DNA of 64,000 nt from Cyclobacteriaceae bacterium (GTDB lineage: Bacteria > Bacteroidota > Bacteroidia > Cytophagales > Cyclobacteriaceae). The DNA lies in the NCBI GenBank assembly GCA_016786495.1, contig JAEUUJ010000077.1:79029-143028 (forward strand), given 5' to 3'. Each line of letters begins with the position of its first letter. Position 1 is the stretch's first letter. The notes under the pieces are model-generated. The model saw only the letters and a program-made list of their open reading frames with translations. It did no database searches and was not told the origin of the DNA. The position numbers and the translations under genes were made by a program. Shown here piece after piece: positions 58,464-64,000 of the stretch.

Positions 58464-59027
58464 TCAACTCAGGTTACGGGTTATTTCTTTCAGGCGGGTG
58501 AAATACGCAGCCAGCCAGGGGCGGTTGAGATTATCGGCATTAATTTGCAGGTAGAAGTTCTCGAGCGCCAGTGAGAAAATGCTTTCGATTTGTTTAGGTG
58601 AAAGCTGTAAACCCAGGTCCTTCACCCAGACTTTTACAAAGGCATCGCCAACTACCCGGTCAGACTCACGCAACGCTTCAGCGAAGGTTTTAACATTGCG
58701 GTGTATCCGTAACTGGCGGTTGAAGAGCAAATCAACGCGATGTTCTATGAGCACATCGATTAATTCCGGGTCGATGGTTTCAGCGTTGCGTTCCTTTCCG
58801 GCAATGACGCGCGACTGCCGGATATGGTACTGCAACAAAAGGCCGATGAACAAGTCGAGGTCTGCAAAATGGTGGTAGAAAGACGACTTACTCTTGCCCA
58901 CGCGCTTCGCAAGAGGTTCGATTTTCAAACCTCCCGGTCCGGAAGCGGCAAAGATTTCGTAGCCGCACGTAATCCATTCTTCGCGACTGTCGGTTGTCAT
59001 CAACACTTTTTTCGGCAGACTTCTCAT
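58464..59027 (-). CDS. TetR-family transcriptional regulator
   Basis: The 187-residue protein has the N-terminal TetR helix-turn-helix: EEWITCGYEIFAASGPGGLKIEPLAKRVGKSKSSFYHHFADLDLFIGLLL (about 16-65). The C-terminal ligand domain is variable and helical. A second ATG at codon 10 (59000) is a possible start. The gene begins 15 bp after the WD40 gene ends. Its operator is unknown; the palindrome at 57784 is one candidate. A membrane protein gene follows. Confidence 0.9.
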   Translation of the reverse strand: MRSLPKKVLMTTDSREEWITCGYEIFAASGPGGLKIEPLAKRVGKSKSSFYHHFADLDLFIGLLLQYHIRQSRVIAGKERNAETIDPELIDVLIEHRVDLLFNRQLRIHRNVKTFAEALRESDRVVGDAFVKVWVKDLGLQLSPKQIESIFSLALENFYLQINADNLNRPWLAAYFTRLKEITRNLS

Positions 59028-59042
59028 TCTAATCTACTATTC

Positions 59043-60035
59043 TCAGAAAGACAATTCGCGGATGAACTTTGCTTTAGCATCCCAGATTTTGATATGCCCT
59101 TCGTGGCTTGAGGTAACGATGAACTTCCCATCGGCACTCCAATCCACTCCCCACAGTTTGTCTTCCGAACTTCCTTCGGCTATCAGTTTACCGTCCTGAT
59201 CCCAAATGCGGAGTTTATCACTTGCGGACGCAAGCCGCTTACCGTTACGCGACCAACTGATGTTCCGGTATTCGGCCGTTCCGAAGCGCAGTTCCTGAAT
59301 AAGAGACCCGTCTGACAAGCGATATTGCAACGCGGGTGAATAACCTTGTTCGCTGTCGCCATAGTCGCCCAGCACAAAGTAGCCTCCGTTGGTATGCCAC
59401 TTAACACAAAGCAAGAGTACGTTCTGTTTGCGATGTTTGAATTCGTTTAACAGTACGCCGTCTGCGTCATATACTCTGACTGCCTCGCTCAACACAATAA
59501 ACTCGTCTTTAGCCGGATGCCAGTCGATGGCTACATTACTGATGGTGTTTGATTTGGTGATGGTGCGGATCAGTTTTCCCTGAGGCGTACGGATGGTTAT
59601 CTCGCCTTCATAATCCGCGACGGCCAGCAACCCGCCTGTGTAATTCCATGCGATTGCTCTTGATCCATAACCCTTGTCGCCTTCCAGTTTGTATTCGGTT
59701 TGTTTGTCGAGGTCGATTATTTTCGACCCGCTGCCCACTGCCGCAACGGCCAGAATGTTGGCAAACGGATGCCAGCTCATGCGTTGAATTTCGGTGTCAG
59801 TATCAATCACCTTAACAAGCGCGAACGACTTACCATCATAGAGCCTGATTTTCTTATCTACTCCCCCAACGGCAATGTATTTACCATCGGTGCTCCAGTT
59901 GGCCGACCACAGTATGTTGCTGTTACCGGTATCCTGAGCTGAGAGGCTGCCGCTAATCAGAAAAAAGGCTGCTACTATCCAGTGCGTGAAAACGATACGC
60001 TTCGTTGACACGGTGGTATGAGAATTTTCAGTCAT
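59043..60035 (-). CDS. WD40-repeat protein with signal peptide
   Basis: The 330-residue protein has an N-terminal hydrophobic stretch (IVFTHWIVAAFFLISGSLSAQ) after a 13-residue polar lead, consistent with export. Six to seven WD40 blades follow: SANWSTDGKYIAVGGVDKKIRLYD, MSWHPFANILAVAAVGS, IAWNYTGGLLAVADYEGEITI, ISWSRNGKRLASASDKLRIWD and VDWSADGKFIVTSSHEGHIKIWD. It probably forms a beta-propeller that binds a partner in the periplasm. Being first in an operon with a TetR regulator and a membrane protein is unusual. Confidence 0.85.
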   Translation of the reverse strand: MTENSHTTVSTKRIVFTHWIVAAFFLISGSLSAQDTGNSNILWSANWSTDGKYIAVGGVDKKIRLYDGKSFALVKVIDTDTEIQRMSWHPFANILAVAAVGSGSKIIDLDKQTEYKLEGDKGYGSRAIAWNYTGGLLAVADYEGEITIRTPQGKLIRTITKSNTISNVAIDWHPAKDEFIVLSEAVRVYDADGVLLNEFKHRKQNVLLLCVKWHTNGGYFVLGDYGDSEQGYSPALQYRLSDGSLIQELRFGTAEYRNISWSRNGKRLASASDKLRIWDQDGKLIAEGSSEDKLWGVDWSADGKFIVTSSHEGHIKIWDAKAKFIRELSF

Positions 60036-60140
60036 GGACTTGGCTTTATACGCTCAAAGATGAAAGTTTTTTCAACAAGACTACCGGGCGACCGCCCGTG
60101 TTTTAGCCGGTATGCCCGGCTGGCCGGACTTGGAAATCGC

Positions 60141-60644
60141 TTTATGCGCAACCACCCTGCGGGATTTCTGCCTGACAACGCGCTAATTCTCTGCGACAAG
60201 GCGCCAATTCTCCGTTACCACGCGGGAATACTCAGTAAACCTGCGAGAATTCTCAGTCACTACGCGGGAATACTCAGTCACCCTGCGAGAACACTCAGTC
60301 ACCCTGCAAGAATACTCAGTCACCACGCGAGAACACTCAGTCACCCTGCGGGAATACTCAGTCAACCTGCGGGAATTCTCAGTCAACCTGCGAGAATACT
60401 CACTAATCATGCGGGAATACTCAGTCACCACGCGAGAACACTCAGTCACCCTGCGGGAATTCTCAGTCACCACGCAAGAATTCTCAGTCACCACGCGAGA
60501 ACACTCAGTCACCCTGCGAGAATACTCAGTCACCACGCGAGAATACTCAGTCACCCTGCGAGAATTCTCAGTAACCATGCGAGAATTCCCGAAAACCATG
60601 CTCCAATTCTCCCCGGAGGTGCTGGAACTCTGCCCAAAGTTGCC
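60141..60644. repeat. 21-bp minisatellite, 24 units without indels
   Basis: Units of exactly 21 bp run from 60141 to 60644. The consensus is AGAATACTCAG followed by TCACC, then CTGCG or ACGCG. Sixteen to seventeen inner units (60225-60581) are close copies; the three to four at each edge are degenerate but stay in register. Variation falls mainly at unit positions 1 (A/G), 5-6 (TA, TT or CA), 13-15 and 17-18 (CT, AC or AT). Plus frame 60018-60716, another plus frame, and minus frame 60183-60599 are all open, each giving heptapeptide repeats. The array lies between the WD40 gene and the gene at 60718. Confidence 0.92.
60183..60599 (-). CDS. Doubtful heptapeptide-repeat ORF within the 21-bp array
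   Basis: An ATG at 60599 opens 138 codons that repeat the heptapeptide V-T-E-Y/N/C-S-R-R/V about nineteen times, ending just at the array edge. GGAG lies a few bases before the ATG. Because other frames of the same array are also open, and no frame shows mainly silent change, this may not be translated. The overlapping plus frame (60018-60716) repeats I-L-S-H-P/H-A-R/G and is equally doubtful; it begins inside the WD40 gene. Confidence 0.2.
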   Translation of the reverse strand: MVFGNSRMVTENSRRVTEYSRVVTEYSRRVTECSRVVTENSCVVTENSRRVTECSRVVTEYSRMISEYSRRLTENSRRLTEYSRRVTECSRVVTEYSCRVTECSRRVTEYSRVVTENSRRFTEYSRVVTENWRLVAEN

Positions 60645-60717
60645 CTAAGGTCTTATGGAGAAGGCCGCTATTATCCAATTCCCGGGACTGTTCCTATACC
60701 CGTTCGGGTATCATGAC

Positions 60718-61239
60718 TTAATCACTAAATATTCTCTTTAGTTTCTCCGGGTATTTCATCCAAACAAAAAACAGGATCATGCTTAGCCCTAACACAAGCA
60801 GGAATCCCAACATTGGTCTTTCCTTGTCTCTAACCTCAATAAACTCCAGTAACATATATTTCCCGTCTCTCTCAATCTGGTAGACTTTTGGAGAGCGTTC
60901 ACTAAGCGCACTGGTTTTTACCCAAACGATGAGAGATGTGGATCGATTAAGGCCTTTGAGAATTTTATCATGATCGCCCAAGTTTGATGGCACCCGAAAC
61001 TCCTTTTCTGACTCCCGGAGGAAGAACACCAACTCCCACTCCTTATAGCGGTGGCCCTTCCTATCGATTTTAGTGTTTGCCAGTATGTCTCCTGAATAAA
61101 GGGTACCGTGTATCGCTGTCAACGATGATTTAAAGACCAACACTTGCGGAAGCTGAGCGGCAACATACCCGATCACGCCTATCCCAACTATTAACAAACC
61201 GTAGAGCTTCAGCTCAATCGTTCCTTCGTATTTCCTCAT
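60718..61239 (-). CDS. Unknown membrane protein (DUF3592-like layout)
   Basis: The 173-residue protein has transmembrane segments at about 12-30 (LYGLLIVGIGVIGYVAAQL) and 142-162 (PMLGFLLVLGLSMILFFVWM). A beta-rich extracytoplasmic domain lies between (KEWELVFFLRESEKEFRVPSN, STSLIVWVKTSALSE). This two-helix, beta-loop layout resembles DUF3592 proteins, but identity is not certain. It is followed by the 21-bp array and preceded by the gene at 61298 in the same direction. Confidence 0.7.
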   Translation of the reverse strand: MRKYEGTIELKLYGLLIVGIGVIGYVAAQLPQVLVFKSSLTAIHGTLYSGDILANTKIDRKGHRYKEWELVFFLRESEKEFRVPSNLGDHDKILKGLNRSTSLIVWVKTSALSERSPKVYQIERDGKYMLLEFIEVRDKERPMLGFLLVLGLSMILFFVWMKYPEKLKRIFSD

Positions 61240-61297
61240 TTCAAACGTGTCTGTGAATCATTCCACTCGTGTCGGGATGGAGAAAAGCCATTGTATT

Positions 61298-61807
61298 CTA
61301 CTTTATCTGCTGCAGCGCATATCGTTCTTTATGCTCCACTACCCACTTGTTAGCTTTTTCGACAACAATCTGTTCTATATTATTTCTATTGGCACCCTTC
61401 CAGTAGTGCTGATCGTTTTCATAGTCGAGGTCTTGCCATGCCCAATAGAGCAAGTAGAAATCGAAAATCAATTTGTCGTAGCCACATTGCAGGCAAAACC
61501 TATACAACATTTCAAGATTTCGCTGAACGTCCTGCGCAACCGCGATTTTGGTTATATAGTAAGCGCTGTAGCTTAGAATTGCCGCCTCACCTACTTTTTC
61601 CTTCAACCCGAGTTCGCTCAATGCAGCTTTCAAATAACTGTGTAGTTCCCATTGATTAGGAGATTTTGGCAAACCAGCTACAATTAACAGCGAGGGTGTT
61701 TCATATCCAAGCTGCAGCATTTCAATTGCCCATTGAATACACTCATCACCGTTTATGTTTTCAAGGCCAGGGTATGCAACCATTTTGTATGTTAAGTCAC
61801 TTATCAC
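61298..61807 (-). CDS. Hypothetical soluble protein
   Basis: The 169-residue helical protein has no signal peptide or membrane segment: INGDECIQWAIEMLQLGYETPSLLIVAGL, WELHSYLKAALSELGLKEKVG, AAILSYSAYYITKIAV, YDKLIFDFYLLYWAWQDLDYEND. I do not recognise a family. The DECIQWAIEMLQ-x-G-Y start resembles small proteins found near toxin or immunity genes in Bacteroidota, but that is only an impression. A later ATG at codon 9 is possible. It lies 58 bp upstream of the membrane protein gene. Confidence 0.65.
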   Translation of the reverse strand: MISDLTYKMVAYPGLENINGDECIQWAIEMLQLGYETPSLLIVAGLPKSPNQWELHSYLKAALSELGLKEKVGEAAILSYSAYYITKIAVAQDVQRNLEMLYRFCLQCGYDKLIFDFYLLYWAWQDLDYENDQHYWKGANRNNIEQIVVEKANKWVVEHKERYALQQIK

Positions 61808-61818
61808 TACTACCGCAT

Positions 61819-62873
61819 TTACTTTGCAAGTACATTGTAAATAAACGTAAGTCTTTTGTTTATGTAAATCTTTACCGTGTAATCGCCCTTTTCACTAAAA
61901 CCAAACGAAGATACGTAATATCCCTCTTTGCTTCTTTTCGGGAAGTCTGCTACAGTTTCGGTCGTATTTTCTTTACGTCTGACTACAGATTTTTCAATGA
62001 AAACGATTTTAATTCTTTATTGATTGAGAATTGAAAAGTAAAAACTGAATCTACTGCTATGCGCATTTTTCCCGCAGCCGGGGCATAACCGGCGATTCGG
62101 TTTTCGATAAACGCTTCCGTTTTGATTGGCGCGTTGAAAAATTCCGTTAACGTGGGCTTATGAAACAGCAACATCCATTGGGGCTCAGTCGGGTAGTGAT
62201 TTGCAATAAAATCCTCCGGACTTACTAAAAAGTACGTTTCTTTAAACTCCCGATGATACTTGTTTTGGTCAGGATCAAGATACCCTGAAGCCCACGTTGG
62301 ATCGCTTAGATACCACTTGTTGTCAATTTTAACCGCATTCCAAGCATGATCCGGCTTAGTTTTTACGCCAATCACCGAACGCCAGTCTCTGGCATAACCT
62401 GAAACCTGAACGCAGGAAAGTCCTGCTGTTCTGCACATCGTTTCGAGCAGCCAGGAATAGCCCCCACACATTGTGGTTCTTTTTTTAATAGTGTGTTTTA
62501 TGTAGCGTCTGTTCAACCTCCTGTTCCATCGTTTATCCTTTCCGGATAGCGGCCTTGAATGACGATTGTATGAAACGTGCTTCCCGTAAAGTTTGACGTC
62601 ATAGTCGATATTTTCAGCTATCCATCTGAAAATTACCCTGTACTTATCAATCTCCTTGTCAATTCCCGCTGTCAAATCCAGCGCTGTTTTAACAGGATCT
62701 ATGTTACCCTTGACTTTGTGGTGTACGGCAATACTGTCGACAACTGAAAAATCGATATCCTTAAAGTCGGCATGCTGTGCGTAAGCCGAAGAGGCCAACA
62801 GGAAATAGAATGCGAAAAGATATTTGATCAACTTGAAATCCACTTTTATCAGCAACTTTATTTCACTGAACAT
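61819..62873 (-). pseudogene. Transglutaminase-like secreted protein, frameshifted near its 3' end
   Basis: The uninterrupted part (62873 to 61983, 296 codons) has a signal peptide (LFAFYFLLASSAYAQ) and a transglutaminase-like domain with the Cys-His-Asp triad: TTMCGGYSWLLE, KPDHAWNAVK, YLSDPTWASGY. It stops after KELKSFSLKNL. A shift at the A-run (T-run on the plus strand at 62007-62010) opens a frame reading KIVFIEKSVVRRKEN and on to INKRLTFIYNVLAK, stop at 61819. That tail is strand-rich and ends like related proteins. One extra A would join the two parts (about 350 residues). It may be a real lesion or a homopolymer error. Confidence 0.75.
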
Positions 62874-62979
62874 CCCCGAAATGCTCTATCCGAAATTTTA
62901 TCCTGCATTACGACACCGCCCAATGCTCAACCTTTACATACGGATTGATTGTATCATTACTTTTGACAGGCCTAATCTC

Positions 62980-63210
62980 TTAATTTGCCAGGAACGTTAA
63001 GACAACAATTATCACCAGGTAGAAAAGTGCTCCGAATGAGAGGAGAAAAATAACCCGCTTCCGTTCTCTGTCTGTTGCATCACTGCTGTAAAAGATCTGG
63101 TAACCGGTAAATCGCACCAATAACAGAAATACGAGGGGACCAAAAAGAAACAGCAGGATGTCGTGACCAAGGCCTTTTCTCTTCCCGGGCGAATTCTCTT
63201 TTTCTTCCAT
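62980..63210 (-). CDS. Small two-helix membrane protein
   Basis: The 76-residue protein has a basic/acidic start (MEEKENSPGKRKGLG) and two hydrophobic helices: about 18-36 (ILLFLFGPLVFLLLVRFTGY) and 52-74 (VIFLLSFGALFYLVIIVVLTFL). I do not recognise a family. Normal composition and its own start suggest a real gene. It lies 136 bp after the TPR lipoprotein gene in the same direction. Confidence 0.65.
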   Translation of the reverse strand: MEEKENSPGKRKGLGHDILLFLFGPLVFLLLVRFTGYQIFYSSDATDRERKRVIFLLSFGALFYLVIIVVLTFLAN

Positions 63211-63346
63211 TTTATCAGATCTATATACTACTTCTTCATGTTGGCGGGCCCATTCATCGTTCCAGTGTCTGCATAAATCGGGGGTACCGTGCCCGTGTAT
63301 TTATGTTGTGGTATCGAACGAAACAATACACGTTCGGGTTACTGGC

Positions 63347-64000
63347 CTAGAGATTTCCACAATATTTATCCACTACTTCTTTCGCACCCTGCTCCCCCAG
63401 CTCCATAGCCTTGCGTAAATTTCTGCAGCCTTCAGGGTTCATATCATATCGAAGATAGATGATACCGGTCCAATAGTAGCATTCGGGAAGCAAATAACTT
63501 TTTTGAACGCAGAAATTAAAATCCTCAAATGACTCATTCAGACTATCTGTTCTATAGTAGGCAATTCCGCGTTCGAATCTAATCTCCTCCATTTTGACGT
63601 CATACTCAAAACTGTTTTCAAAAGACGGATTTTCAACGTTGTCAACATAAAGTGACTCACCACCTTTTGTAGCTATTGCTTTATCAAAATCCACAAGAGC
63701 TCCGGTGTAGTCTTCCAGTCGCATTTTATTCTTTCCCCGATTCAGGAAGGCCAGGCCGTTTGCCGAATCCAGTTGACTGACCCTTGTATAGTCATCGATA
63801 GCTCCTTTGAAATCGTTCAATATGGACTTGTCGACTGCCCGGTCGAGCAGGGCTTTAATATTGTGCGGATCTTTCCGGATAGCGTTGTCGAGGCAGGCAA
63901 TGGCTTCTGTGAACTTACCTTCTTGTTCGAGTTTATTTGCAGCGCGATGATGATCTTCTGATGATCTGAAGTCGCAGCTGGTCAGCAGAACAAATGAAAA
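63347..64000 (-). CDS. TPR-repeat lipoprotein, 5' end beyond window
   Basis: The frame is open to base 64000, where the visible start reads FSFVLLTSC, the end of a lipoprotein signal; only a few codons are missing. The mature part (about 210 residues) has TPR pairs: HHRAANKLEQEGKFTEAIACLDNAIRKDP, KALLDRAVDKSILNDFKGAIDDYTRVSQLD, NGLAFLNRGKNKMRLEDYTGALVDFDKAI, and FERGIAYYRTDSLNESFEDFNFC. The end YWTGIIYLRYDMNPEGCRNLRKAMELGEQGA resembles Sel1-type spacing. It probably acts as a protein-binding scaffold in the envelope. Confidence 0.82.
   Translation of the reverse strand, partial: FSFVLLTSCDFRSSEDHHRAANKLEQEGKFTEAIACLDNAIRKDPHNIKALLDRAVDKSILNDFKGAIDDYTRVSQLDSANGLAFLNRGKNKMRLEDYTGALVDFDKAIATKGGESLYVDNVENPSFENSFEYDVKMEEIRFERGIAYYRTDSLNESFEDFNFCVQKSYLLPECYYWTGIIYLRYDMNPEGCRNLRKAMELGEQGAKEVVDKYCGNL

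Noticed and set aside
60085-60104. CGGGC-GACC-GCCCG hairpin followed by TGTTTT
   Set aside because: No plus-strand gene precedes it for it to terminate, and the stem is only 5 bp.
60141-60644. CRISPR array
   Set aside because: The 21-bp units are directly abutting with no spacers, and no cas gene is present.

Overview
This window reads as ordinary chromosome of a Bacteroidota bacterium, most likely of the Cytophagales type. The signs are TAnnTTTG-type promoter boxes and weak Shine-Dalgarno signals, many secreted proteins and lipoproteins with cleavage after AQ/SQ or at LxxC, a SusA-like GH13 amylase, ECF sigma modules followed by a Spy-like 'sensor' protein, an MG2/plug-type outer-membrane protein, a fused SerB-SerA protein and a GroEL ending in GGMGGMM. 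I see no rRNA, tRNA, insertion sequence, prophage or CRISPR array.

Layout. 0-3 kb: a truncated SanA-like protein, then an etfB-etfA-bifunctional nuclease operon. 3-9.7 kb: small conserved proteins, a lipoprotein amidohydrolase, a CbxX-type AAA+ ATPase with a duplicated beta-rich N-terminus, and dnaB. 10-18 kb: an Mpl-like Mur ligase, a DnaQ-like exonuclease, an M48 lipoprotein protease, a GH13 amylase, an FAH-family hydrolase, an M23 peptidase and a BCP peroxiredoxin. 18-23 kb: a minus-strand group with an MG2/plug protein, an unknown secreted protein and a serine hydrolase. 23-28 kb: split transketolase and a serine-biosynthesis pair (SerB-SerA fusion plus a SerC-like aminotransferase). 28-31 kb: ECF sigma factor, anti-sigma-like protein, Spy-like sensor and outer-membrane barrel. 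31-39 kb: M1 peptidase, ligA, a small conserved protein, dapA, groESL. 39-46 kb: TerB-like protein, OPT and POT peptide transporters, GTP-type PEP carboxykinase. 46-54 kb: M15 peptidase, GH1 glycosidase, and a glycerol cluster (glpK, glpD, glpF) with an unrelated secreted protein in its midst. 54-60 kb: DUF418 protein, DUF2256-DUF2805 pair, a second amidohydrolase, and a WD40-TetR-membrane protein operon. 60-64 kb: a 21-bp minisatellite followed by small lineage-specific genes, one of them (a transglutaminase-like protein) frameshifted.

Functionally the window is mostly housekeeping: electron transfer from acyl-CoA oxidation, gluconeogenesis through PEP carboxykinase, glycerol and peptide uptake, starch and glucoside breakdown, serine and lysine/DAP synthesis, cell-wall recycling, replication and protein folding.

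The least explained element is a 21-bp repeat array (about 60141-60644, 24 units with no indel) in which several reading frames stay open. Other points of interest are a 30-bp perfect palindrome at 57784-57813, a -24/-12-like palindrome before groES, heptanucleotide repeats near 28.3 and 48.8 kb, a 32-codon hydrophobic ORF between the transketolase halves, and a one-base frameshift in the transglutaminase gene.
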